Shown piece by piece: positions 36,664-46,931 of a stretch of 64,000 bases of DNA; the stretch's first letter is position 1, and each line of letters begins with the position of its first letter. The stretch comes from Fasciola hepatica (lineage: Eukaryota > Platyhelminthes > Trematoda > Plagiorchiida > Fasciolidae): NCBI GenBank assembly GCA_948099385.1, contig CANUEZ040000024.1, positions 23,967,001-24,031,000 on the forward strand. Direction: 5' to 3'. The position numbers were made by a program, and so were the translations under genes. The notes under the pieces are model-generated. The model was given only the letters and a program-made list of their open reading frames with translations, did not search any database and was not told the origin of the DNA.

Positions 36664-36865
36664 GGTGGTGATTAAGTGACTTAGATCGTTTGCATACCAT
36701 CTTGAAGGTTAGAGGTGTCAATCCCGCAACCACCGGTCACATCGGTGGCTACCAGTAATACACTATCGTCTGGCTTGTTACAACACCTGACATACTGGGA
36801 TCTTATGCGGCTTTCTATTCTAAGATTCAGACTCAGAAGCGTCGTCTATATCGTCAGTAGGAACA
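36664..36865 (+). mobile_element. tRNA-derived SINE (most complete head)
   Basis: Head: GGTGGTGATTAAGTGACTT (A-box-like) and GGTGTCAATCC (B-box-like, 36714). The body runs ACAACACCTGACATACTGGG, then ATCTTATGCGG, and is shared with 40744-40890, 49727-49870 and, inverted, 24243-24485. The A-rich tail seen in other copies is missing. It lies just upstream (on -) of the first visible CAPZB exon. Confidence 0.6.
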
Positions 36866-37484
36866 ATCCTAGAGACAGCCTACTATGCCATCATCCAAAG
36901 AGCAATTTAGGAAGAGTTAGCGTGAATCGGCGACCGTACCGGTTTACAAGAAAGGTGTTTTCACTAGAGGACGGGGACGAAGGCGAACGCCTAGCGCTCT
37001 CTACCGAGTTGGCTGACTAATAGTCAGTTCAGGGGAGATGGGTAAACCCTGACTCCAAACCAACCACAAAGGGCGTACGAAGCATACAGCACTATGCTCA
37101 CCAGCACCTGTAGCGTAAGATGTACTAGGCACCCAGGATGTTTAACCTTATCCGAAAGGCGTATGAATTCAGCAATCAGTCACTGGTCTTTAGTGTTTTA
37201 CGGATCTCACGTTTCGTCCCACTGTCTGACGGGTTAAGCTTTGGACAGCCAAAGGCCCCGGTTGTGGACCCCTAAGAAAACCACCTGCTTTAGCTTGGGA
37301 CACCTGGCAACATTACGCCGGCAAACGAACCACGGAATTGGACTCCATCACCCCTTCATCCACTACAGCACCATATTTTGTTTGGTACACAGCCTGAAAT
37401 TGGACGGATGTGAAGACATACAAATAGAAGGCACGAGGTCCTCCTGTAAGAACCACAGATGAATTAATCTGATTAGCATCGAAT
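36866..37484. other. Unannotated interval
   Basis: I recognise nothing here; short open frames lack family resemblance. Confidence 0.45.
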
Positions 37485-37650
37485 GTAAACTGCTCGCTGG
37501 TGTTGTTCTCTAACTCTCATTTAACGCTCGCCAACAGTGCTCGCGCGAGAATCAGGCTGATTTTAGACCTGCTCAAGGTTGTATTGACCATACCTCTATT
37601 CTTGGACAAAAGTTAGAACACAGGCACACTTTCCGCAGGTCCCCCATCTT
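37485..37650 (+). pseudogene. RTE-like LINE RT fragment
   Basis: The frame reads LLAGVVL*LSFNARQQCSRE, then NQADFRPAQGCIDHTSILGQ and HTFRRSP, the RT block around AGFRPGRGCID. It ends at an (AT)n tract. The same block occurs inverted at 46015-46190. Confidence 0.7.

Positions 37651-37652
<2 letters not shown>

Positions 37653-37740
<88 letters not shown>
37653..37740. repeat. (AT)n microsatellite
   Basis: About 88 bases of alternating TA with two TTA breaks, between a LINE fragment and the inverted-repeat locus. Confidence 0.97.
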
Positions 37741-37743
<3 letters not shown>

Positions 37744-38142
37744 CTAGAATCTAATTTGAATCGTCTGGAGTGTGAATGGATACTCTTCATTGAAGAGCCC
37801 ACAAATGAATCACAACTGTGATTTCTCATAGTTATTCGTGTCTGGGTCACTGCTAACCCAACGAACAACGAGGCTGCATGCGCAAGCGCTCATATTGATA
37901 GTAAGTAGTATGTTAACGTGTGGACAAAATTTCCCCGGGCTCTCCAATGAAGAGTATCCATTCACACTCCAGACGATTCAAATTAGATTCTAGTGAATAT
38001 ATAACATCGGAGTGTACAAGTATGAAGACGAGTGGGCAGAGGAGTACCGGGTACGCATACCTGATGAGCGGCAACAACCGCGAAACCGGTCGTGTGCTTC
38101 CGGGGAAATTTTGTCCACACGTTAACATACTACTTACTATCA
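37741..38142. repeat. Locus split by an insertion carrying its own inverted copy
   Basis: Segment A (37741-37800, 60 bp) and segment C' (38102-38142, 41 bp) flank 301 bp. Inside, 37896-37996 (101 bp) is the reverse complement of A and C' joined end to end; one mismatch was seen. The remaining parts are 37801-37895 (unrecognised) and 37997-38101 (PLE-like, ending in a hammerhead). The simplest reading is that A and C' were once adjacent between AT-rich runs, and the insertion brought in an inverted copy of the same junction. Confidence 0.75.
38047..38103 (+). ncRNA. Hammerhead ribozyme, type I, minimal stem III
   Basis: All conserved core bases are present: CTGATGA (38061-38067), stem II GCGG/CCGC with loop CAACAA (38068-38081), GAAA (38082-38085), and the canonical cleavage triplet GTC (38089-38091). 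Stem I pairs GCATAC (38055-38060) with GTGTGC (38092-38097; one G-U pair). After an internal loop, CCGG (38047-38050) pairs with CCGG (38100-38103). Stem III is only CCGG, which is self-complementary, so two copies could pair as a dimeric hammerhead. Such minimal type I hammerheads are known from the terminal repeats of Penelope-like elements. Predicted cleavage follows C38091. Activity is inferred from structure only. Confidence 0.85.
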
Positions 38143-38163
38143 TATATATATATATATATATAT
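38143..38163. repeat. (AT)n microsatellite
   Basis: Short alternating TA run directly after segment C' of the split locus. Confidence 0.9.
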
Positions 38164-38925
38164 GTCATAGTCAGGTGGTGTTTCAGGGACTTGCGCATTT
38201 CACCAAGTGTGGGACCAATAAGGACGAATCTGCGTGCACCTAGCAGAGCAACTGATGTCGAAGACATCCAACATTTTTGTGGTTTATATGAACCGGAGTT
38301 TTGTATGACCTTGGAAGCGGTGTGCAAGGCTTTCTCGGGCGCCTGCCAACGTTTATTCGAGTCTTGGACATCCGGCGGTATCGGTAACCGTATAGACAGT
38401 CCTACTTGGAAAACAGATCGTCGGTCATCGCCTCGAAGTAACTGTATGGGACGGATATTGGTGCGACCACTGATGAGACGCAAACAAAAGCGCGATTTGA
38501 GTCTACCGGCGAAGACCAAGATAAACGACAATTTTCAGTTGCGGTGGCCAATGACAACACCCCCGGCACGTAGCCGAGGCATCAGTTGCGGATAGCAGCT
38601 GATTGCTGCTGGGCGTGCCTCCAGTTCGCGGATGGGGGGACGGTCACTTTGAGGGTTAATCGTGAATAAGGTATACTAACCGAATAAGCGGTCGTGGATG
38701 ATCAGCAACAGTGCTCGAGGATCTAGTGGGATTTCCGCCTGACTAGTGTCCGTTTTAAAACGCCACAAATTCGATGACGGCACCCTGACGTGGTGAGTGT
38801 GGCTTGCGATTACCTAAGGTTATTGGTCCTTTTTGTGTCCCACTTAGCCAACAAAGTTTTTCAGAAGAGGCCGATGAACCATACAATTAACCACGGGCTC
38901 ATCGGGATTAACCCTACTACCTTGC
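38164..38925. other. Unannotated interval with one open frame
   Basis: A + frame is open to 38595 and reads, in part, DVEDIQHFCGLYEPEFCMTL. I recognise no domain and see no splice evidence, so I make no gene call. Confidence 0.35.
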
Positions 38926-38929
38926 AGGA

Positions 38930-39570
38930 TTCACTTGACTGTGCAAAGGTTATAAATGGATCTTCGAGCAAAAAGGTTCTTCGGAATCATCGACAGAGTC
39001 AACTTGGGTGTTGAAATCCCCAGCAATGACCACCACGTCCGTTGAACGCACATGTTTCTAGACAATTCAGACAAATCGTGGTAAAATTCACCATTAACCT
39101 TGGAAGAACCGTAGTCAATGGGCACATGCACAGACACGACGAACAAGCATCGAAACTTCAGTTTGTAACCGTTGACACGAACAGAGCCATCCAACCAAAC
39201 TGCACACAAACGACTGCTAACTGCAATCTAGTTTAGCGATGCATACTGAGTTCTCGTGCTCAAATCGATCCCGACGCCAGCCTGACCACGAACACCAGAC
39301 ATCAGATCACCTGACACGAGAAGAGTAAAGCGAGGGGCAGACTGTATCTGGGGTACGAAGTGTAATCACAGAAATGGGATCTTGTATGCGCGTTCCGGAG
39401 ACAGCATACATCTACTTTGAAGGTTTCAAAAGCTCTAGCAAGAGCAGCTTGTATGATCTATCTTACAATTTGCGAACGTTGAAAGCGGCCGTGCAAAGTG
39501 CACATATGGGCTTAAGACTTGCTCTTCATTTACGCTATGCTCTTGAACCATTATTTTCTTCGGAACCGCG
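38930..39570 (-). pseudogene. LINE apurinic endonuclease domain fragment
   Basis: On -: FETFKVDVCCLRNAHTRS, VSGDLMSGVRGQAGVGIDLS, SRLCAVWLDGSV, FRCLFVVSVHVPIDY, then IAGDFNTQVD. This is the exonuclease-endonuclease-phosphatase fold used by RTE-type LINEs for target nicking (GDFN with catalytic Asp and Asn). It is closest to the endonuclease piece at 48081-48590. No RT follows. Confidence 0.72.
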
Positions 39571-39929
39571 ATAACCCGTGGCATTCTGTGCCAATCTCAA
39601 ATTAAGGGAGAGAAAACTTGTCAGACCTCTTACAGGAAAGATGCCGGAGGTTTCTGAGCGAACCATACTTCACGGCTGCCCACACCGCAAACGCAGTGAG
39701 AGAAACAGTTCGGTTCCCCCAATATTGAGGCGCAGATGACAATAGTGATACTGTTTTCCCTAAAAATATTACTTTTCGAATTATTTATTTATTCGTCAAT
39801 TTGTATCTCATCTAGCCATGATATGTTGGTAACACGCCATGTTGCTTCCATCCGACTGATTTGTTGCCTTAGTTGTTCACTGATTTCCAAAGTCGGCCTG
39901 CTCCGTCCGAGTAGAACTTATATGAGCAG

Positions 39930-42081
39930 CCGAGCTTGGTTCTCTCCGAAACACAACTTGGGTGTTCAATCGAAAAATAAACCTCTGCCCGTTGACACAT
40001 CAGCCTGTGTTCTCATTCAAGCTACTGCGTGGCCTAGCTCTGGCTACTGCACTTCGACTGCCGATCAGATACTGCAATCTTACGAACAGTCGTTTTGCTG
40101 GCACGTGCTTGAGTGGCACTTGAGCGTTAAACATCTGTTTGATTCATTAAAAGATCGCAACACACAACAAAATCCATTGCCACAAAAGTCCCGCCGTGAC
40201 TCTGTTGCAGATCTAACGTTTATTCAAAGCGAAATTGATCGACTACTAGAGAATAATAGCACTGAACCCTCTACTTCTCCCTGACGAGCCTAAGTTTTGG
40301 TCACCATGAATGGAAGACACAAAAACGCATGGTGGCCGACTACAGTCAAACCAACAATCGGTTTATTTACCTTGATGTGTGCCCTCTTCCTGGGATGGAA
40401 TAACTCGTAGAGGTGCCCTAATACGCCGTTTTCAGTACACCGGACCTTCAGAATGCCTAACACCAAATTCCCATACGCGAGGATGAAAAACTGCATACTA
40501 TCTTCGAGGGCTGCAGGGAGTTATACTAGCTCTGTCGCATTCTGCCTGGAGTGGCTTGCTTCCAGAGCGCTATTGATGACATCATAAGTGATGAATCCTT
40601 ATGATACATATGCCTGTGTGGACAACGTCACCATGTGTGGTCACAACTTGACGAAACATATTCAAAACCCGCGGAACTTCCTTGACGTTGTAAAGAGGCA
40701 TGGTATTACATTCGGCGAGAGCAAAAGCATGATCATTGGCTCGCTATCCCACCTGACTTATTGGGACCTTGTGTGGTTCTCGATTCCAAGTTGCAGGGTC
40801 TGGTTGCCGGTCATCCCTAATAATGTAGTGGGCCTTCGTCGCTACGGAATATACCTTCCACTGCATTCATGCGCAAGCATGTAAAAAAAAACGTTCGACT
40901 GCCCGGTTACAAAATCTCCCAAGGCCTGAAAACACGAGACCCGGATATCGCCACTGCGGCTATACTGAACTAAGATGGTTGTTCTGTTGCTTTCTTTTCG
41001 CGCACTGTCTCCAAACGGGCAGAACTGAAGAAAGCCGTGCCACCGTCGACGACGACGAACTGAAATATCGTCGAAGCCCTGATAAAATGGAGCCGCTACT
41101 TGCTGGGAAACCACTTTACTCTCATCAGTGATCAACGTCGGATCGTTTTTGTGTACGACAGGCTGCATAAGGGCAAAGTAAGGAATGACAAAATGTAGCG
41201 GTGGAAGTTGGAGCTATCTTGTCGTTATTATGACATCCAACAACAAAACGGTCGATACGTTCTCTTGGGACAGTTGAGTTTCCGCTTCATCGCGCGTTGA
41301 TCTAAAACATTTCCACTACATACTATATCGTCCTGGAATTACACGCATGCTACATTTTGCTTTATACCTAAAATTTACCGCTCTCTGTTGACGAACTTCG
41401 AGCAGGTGCAAATCAATGTGAAATTTGAGCAGAAATTAAACCCTTTCTTATCAAACAACGATTCGGGAAATTAGTGAAAGCCACTGAGTTATTTGAAAGA
41501 ATCAGTACTGATTTTAAAAGCTCACCATCGTTTAACTCCCGCAAAAAGCACCTTCTGACGATGATCGATGAATATTCTCGACCTTTTGCTATTGCCTGTT
41601 TAGACGTATCTTCTTCTACAGTCATGTAATGCCTTACCCAACTGCTTTCCGTATTTGGGAAGTCCTCATATATCCACTCCGACCGCGGCACTGCTTTCAT
41701 GTCAGCTGAAATCCAGAAATTTCACCATGACATGAGTGGCAACCAGCCGCACCACTTCTTTTTTCTTATTTATTAAGCAACAATTCAGGAAAGACGCCGC
41801 GGAAAATGAAAGGCTGCCAAGTGAAAGTGACCGGTAGTGACGAGAACCGAATTCAGGCCGTCACTGTCCGAAGCCCACGACGACAGCCGTTCGACCACCG
41901 CCATATAACCCATGTGGAAACGACCAGGTGGAGCGGCTGAGTGAGACCCTATCAAAAGGTATCATACTGACACTGAAATCACAACTGGATGGTTTTCACG
42001 GAGAATACATACTCTTGGACGCCTTGCATTCGCTTCTTTTTATGCACCGAAACCAAAGAAACACCCCACGAGCGCAATAAA
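39930..42081 (+). pseudogene. CsRn1-like Ty3/gypsy pol remnant (copy 2)
   Basis: In order: protease-RT linker; RT with TFIQSEIDRLLENN and STSPWRAQVLVT in broken frames; YACVDNVTMCGHN near 40610 (motif C reads YVDN); RNase H block (KWSRYLLGNHFTLISDQRRI, near 41085); integrase zinc-binding (RPGITRMLHF ... CEI*A); integrase core with FERISTDFKS and IHSDRGTAFMSAEIQKF (catalytic Asp residues visible, near 41490-41720); and a late block TKETPHERN near 42050. A SINE splits the RT from RNase H at 40744. The element is cut at 42082 by an RTE LINE. Confidence 0.75.
40744..40890 (+). mobile_element. tRNA-derived SINE body with A tail, nested in gypsy copy 2
   Basis: Lacks the tRNA-like head. It contains CACCTGACTTATTGGGACCT, then CAGGGTCTGGT, CTTCCACTGCATTCATGCGC and the tail AAGCATGTAAAAAAAAAC. 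It separates the RT and RNase H parts of the gypsy pol. Confidence 0.68.
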
Positions 42082-45000
42082 ACTGCATCTTGACGTGGTT
42101 TGGTGGTTTCGGAGCCTCAGCGACCCAACGAGCTATACAGGTTGGCTTACCTCAAGCCGAAGATTCAATCATGCCTGAAAGGTTAATGGGTAGAGAAGTA
42201 ACGAAGCAGTTTCCTGGTCCTCCAAGTTGGGGTCGACTTGAGCTGGCAACTCAGTGGGAGAATAACTGATCCAAACAGATGGGCATCCACTCAGCGACCC
42301 CGCTGCCTTGTGGACAGGTTTTTGTTAGAACTAAAGGCTTTGGATGAGGACCCTAATCGTTCTCCTGCTTTGTGGCTGGACACCCTAGCAGTACCCGTCC
42401 AACATCTCCCATGAACTGCACGAATAGAAGGAACTCCATACTGAATCGGTCATCGAGCACGATATTCAGGACCGCGCTGCCCATTGCATCGAGCGGGGTG
42501 GGAAGTGATGAGTAGGCTACTGGTTAGAGTTCCCTCTCTATCACTCAACCTTTGTCTTCTGTCACCAACCACCTCTCTTTGCCCCCTTTATCCACCCATA
42601 ATTTTCCCACTGATAACACGCGCGATACTTGCAACAGTTCATTGTCAAATTAAGTTGTGAATAATCCTCTATCTTGTAACTCACATCTTCTAAGGTCTCA
42701 TCAGCCTCTGAATCTCGGCACCTTTAATGTGCGTGCACTCATGCAGGCCGGTAAGCAGGCGTGCCTAGCCTTCACAATAGATTCTCTGAAGTTTGATTTC
42801 TGCTGCGTGAGTGACACGCGTATCCAGAATTCGAGCAATGGCATCCAAATAACTGCTCCTGGTATCTCATCGAGGCATTTCCTGCGCACTTCAGGAGACC
42901 AAGTAGCTAGAGCTGCGGGTCAATGACTTGTCTTGACTGACAAGGCTGAAGCTACCATCATGGACTGGATACCGGTTAATAATCGTTTATGTGCTGTAAC
43001 AATCCAGGAGTCAGCTGACGTTCGAAAAGACTGCTGTGTTAAACGCAGTTTGTTTGTGATCTCGGCGTACGCCCCAACAGACTGCAGTTCTGACACGCAG
43101 AAAGACGAGTTCTATGATGAACTTGCAACGCTCATTTGCAGGAGTAAAGACTCTAACACTGAAATGCTAGATGATGATTTTATTGCGAAAGTTGGTTAAC
43201 TTAGTGTGTCAGAAGCTTTTTAAGGTCGGCATTGTGCCTTACCCGTTCTGCGCACAGATAACGAAGACGACTTCTCTATTTTCGTGAAGACAATCGGTTA
43301 TTCCTATTAAGTAGAAATTCCCGACACACCTCGAGTCGCACAGCGACATGGTGCTCTAACTCTACAGGTACTCTAAGCCAGATTGTTCATATCGCCGTAA
43401 GCTACCGGTGGCGCAGTTCTTTTTAGAGCTGTAGATTTTACTGTTCCACGTACGTAGAGTCTGACCATGCATTAGTTTTAGTGCGATTTTCGCTCCAGCT
43501 CCATGGTCATCGTCGCAAACCGCAAACCCAGTTGTTTGATTTAGAAGTTCGCACCAGTTATGAACGGAAATTAGCACATGGCCTAGGATCTATGAAGAAC
43601 AGTAATGCAGATAAGCACTGGGCTTACATCGAACAGGCGATGCACGTTGCAGCAGGTTTCGCCTGTGGTCCCAGATCCATTGTCCATCAAAGACACTGGA
43701 TTTCTCAAAGGTCGTTGAGCTTAATGGAGAAAAAATGTCACTTCTGGAACAGTAAGATGAGTAGGATTCGAAGACGTCTAAAAAAGCAAGTTACATAAAG
43801 CCTAAAAAAGGATCTCGAAAATTAGTGGGTGAAGGTGGCCGAAGAAATGGGAATAGCAGCTGCTTCAGGTAACAGTCAAAGACTGTTCAAACTTATTCGT
43901 GACACCGGTAGACGGCGAACCCGGATCAATAATACGAAATGCGACAGAAATGGAGAGCATATTCATGACAACGAACAAAGGCTGGACCGTTGGGTCAAAT
44001 ACTACAAGAAGCGATTCATCTGGCTGCGCGCTAATGTAGTTACTCCTATGTCGACAACTGCGATTCCTTGGGGAGTATCAATTGAGACCCCGTCGGAAGT
44101 AGAGTCATGCATTCGATTAATAAAGCGAGGGAACGAGGAGCGGATTCCGTTAATATGGGGCGAGTCATTGATTGTTTTCATCTTCAAGAAGGGAATACGC
44201 AATGTCTGTAGTAATCATCATGGGATCAGCTTAATTCCGATAGTCACTAAAGTATTAGCCTCGATTCTGCTGCACCGTCTTACACTCGCTCGCAAGAGGT
44301 ACATCCGCGAACAGCAGGCCGGATTCCACCCAGGTCGAGGATGCATCGACGAGATTTCTACTCTTCGCTGACTACTTGAAACGCGTCGCAGGCACCGCCG
44401 ACCGACAATAATGGTTTTCTTAGACTTGAAAGGCGCCTTCGATTCAGTTGATCGAACAGTGCTTTTCAATGCTCTTCAGCGAAAAGGTATGCCCCAGAAG
44501 TTCGTGAACCTACTGAGATCATTGTATTCTCATACTTCTGGCCGCGTAAGAGTTTACGGTGAACTATCCGATCGGTTGGAAACGACCAGTGGTGTTCGAC
44601 AAGGATGTCCCACGTCTCCATTCCTGTTCAACTTCGTCGTGGACGAAATGATGGAGAGTGCGCTGCAAAGCCTTCAGGATGTAGGCGTCGAACTAGGAAA
44701 TAATGGAAAGCTATGTGATCTAGATTACGCAGACAACCTTGTCTGTTTGTTCGAATGCACAGAACATGCTCAACGTGCACTAAGTAGACTCTCAAGAGCT
44801 GTAGCTCCATTCGGTATGCTCTTTGCACCTTCAAAGTGTGAAGTGATGTTACAAGACTGGACGTCAATGGTTCCGAGCTTGATGCTCGATGGGGAGGTGT
44901 TGTCAGTTGTCGACCACTTCGCCTACCTCGGCAGTAGCGTGACGAAGGATGGGAGCAGAGTAGTAGAGGTGAGTACGCGTATATCGAAGGCTCGAGCGAA

Positions 45001-45652
45001 GTACGCTGGACTGAAGCACTTGTGGCGCCGACCTGATATTTCGCTGAAGTTGAAAGGTCGTGTATACTGTTCCGCAGTGCGTTCAGTTTTGTTGTATGGT
45101 TGCGAGACTTGGAGTCTGCGTGCAGAAGATATCCGTCGTCTTGAGGTTTCCGACCACCGATGTTTGCGTAGTATCGCTAGGATTGGGTGGAATAGCCGAG
45201 TGAGCAATACTGTGGTCATAAATCGAGTATTGGGTACTTATTCGGAGAACAAACCACATGGAGGTCAACAGGTGACGTAGCAATGAGGAATGAGAAAATG
45301 TACAGCAAACTAAGGAAAAGTAGGTGTCTCACGTGTTCGTGGTTGGGGTCCAAAAGATCCCTCAATCAGTTGGTTCGAGACGCTGAAGGATATGGCAACA
45401 AACCGCGAACAGTGGCGATTGTGCTGTCATTTTCTGTCGAATCAGAATGATTGATCTTTGTGCATTTGTTCAGTTAGACTATGTATTCCGTATGTTGGAT
45501 ACTGAGGTGCCTTTTTCTCTTCGCGCCCCTGTAGGTCCACTTCCTGTCCATTTTGTATATTCATTTCTTCTACTTATACGTGCAACATGGTAAGAAAGGT
45601 AGTGGTCAGTGGGGCTCTACATGCTGTGTAACGCTGTACGGTGACGATGGTC
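42082..45652 (+). mobile_element. RTE-like LINE, near full length (copy 1)
   Basis: The 5' end ACTGCATCTTGACGTGG matches the 5' end of copy 2 at 60710, giving a shared 5' UTR of about 550 bp. The 3' end is GCTGTACGGTGACGATGG, the counterpart of the trinucleotide tail of copy 2. Flanks GAGCGCAATA (left) and GAGCAATA (right) may be an imperfect target duplication. It sits inside gypsy copy 2. Confidence 0.8.
42657..45450 (+). pseudogene. RTE-like LINE endonuclease and reverse transcriptase (copy 1)
   Basis: Endonuclease: LNLGTFNVRALMQAGKQACL, VISAYAPTDCSS, and a damaged GDFN block (LDDDFIAKVG). RT: ICSNHHGIS-type block (VCSNHHGISLIPIVTKVLAS), REQQAGFHPGRGCIDEI, then TGA at 44369-44371. The open frame 44411-45280 follows: FLDLKGAFDSVDRTVLFNAL (motif A), GVRQGCPTSPFLFNF (motif B), LDYADNLVCLF (motif C with Asn for the second Asp), FAYLGSSVTKDGS and RSVLLYGCETW. 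The C-terminal block GGWGPKDP-like to NQND ends at 45450. Relative to copy 2 it lacks about 32 codons near 44130 and about 100 bp near 45250. Confidence 0.82.
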
Positions 45653-45659
45653 AAATTCG

Positions 45660-46195
45660 AGCAATACTACTAGGACATCGGCGTCAGAATACCGACAATC
45701 TTCTTATATCCTCCACCCGCAGTGGACATATTTCTGAACCTTGGTCTGACTGCTGCAGCGTACACTCCACTCTTGATGGATGAATGGGTGTCATTTCGAC
45801 GCCACAGATGACTGAAGTTGGAAAACATCAAACGAGTTTTCTGTGTACGTGAAGACAATTCATCCGATATCCGGCCTCCGAGTGAAGTCCAGCTGTATAG
45901 ATGACAGAACTTGTTTACTTGGCCTTAATGTAGAAAATGACTTTTCGTGGTGCACCCTTCATGAGGAAACAGCAAACAACTGCGGTGCTATAGGTCAAAC
46001 GCTACTCTCAGGTCAAGAAAATCGAAGATGGGGGACATGCGGAAGGTGTGCCTGTGTTCTAACTTTTGTCCAAGAATAAAGGTATGGTCAATACAACCTT
46101 GAGCAGGTCTAAAATCAGCCTGATTCTCGCGCGAGCACTGTTGGCGAGCGTTAAATGAGCGTTCGAGAAAAACACCAACGAGCAGTTAGGGTTCA
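45660..46195 (-). pseudogene. RTE-like LINE RT fragment, inverted
   Basis: On -: LLVGVFLERSFNARQQCSRE, then NQADFRPAQGCIDHTF, and later FSNFSHLWRRNDTHSSIKSG, then VYAAAVRPRF. It abuts the 3' end of the RTE copy on its left. On its right lies a + fragment of the same family that starts in the equivalent LRHLW region. Confidence 0.68.
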
Positions 46196-46199
46196 ATAA

Positions 46200-46931
46200 C
46201 GGATGAAGTGTCATCGCGTATACGGAAGGCTTGTTTGGCTTTCGCCAACCTCCGTCATCTGTGGAGTCGGCGTGACATCCAATTGTCTGTTAAGGGTAGA
46301 GTATACACTGCGGTGGTTAGGTCCGTTCTTTTATATGTTCAGAACAAGGCCGTTGAGGGTAGAAGATAGGTGAAGACTGCCGGTGTTCGACCACCGATGT
46401 CTCCATACCTATGCCTGAGTATGGTCGAAGCACCGTTCAGCAGTTCTGAAGTTCGGCGTAAGGTGTGTCTGTGGATCAAGTGCTGGATCTAAACAGGTTA
46501 AGGTGGTTGGGGCACGTGTTACGCATGCCCATCGATAGACTTCGTCAGCGTGCGCTGTTCTCTGAGGCAGGTGGTGACTGGAAGGTAGGTCGAGGTGGTC
46601 AGTCCATGATATGGCAAAAAGGCATGAAAACCTTGACCCGTGAACTTGGCCACGTGGGACGTGTTAGACTTCCAGTATGGGGTCCACGTGATCCGCCTAC
46701 CAAATTGTTGGAAATATTAGGTGATCTGGCTAGGTGTCGCGGTCAGTGGCGTAGTTGTATTTGGACTCTTTCCTTGTCGTCTTGATTCCCCTTGATATTT
46801 CGACCTTCTGGATCTTTATCACTAAGTTTCTATTCTTTTTGCCATTTACTGGACGATTCCTAAAGGTATCAACCAAAACCATGGCACAGAAGTGCGAGGT
46901 TAATGGCTGAGTAAATTGAACTGCGCTGTTG
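46200..46931 (+). pseudogene. RTE-like LINE C-terminal domain and 3' UTR
   Basis: Begins RIRKACLAFANLRHLWSRRD, continues VKGRVYTAVVRSVLLY, then NRLRWLGHVLRMP, VGRGGQSMIWQKGMKTLTRE and WGPRDPPTKLLEILGDLA, ending LSLSS stop (46785). The 3' UTR block CACAGAAGTGCGAGGTTAA matches 24600. It is the post-RT part of a LINE, truncated at 46932 by the mosaic LINE. Confidence 0.75.

Noticed and set aside
41117..41143. CTGATGAGAGTAAAG on - as a hammerhead core
   Set aside because: Lacks stem II and GAAA, and lies in gypsy RNase H coding sequence.
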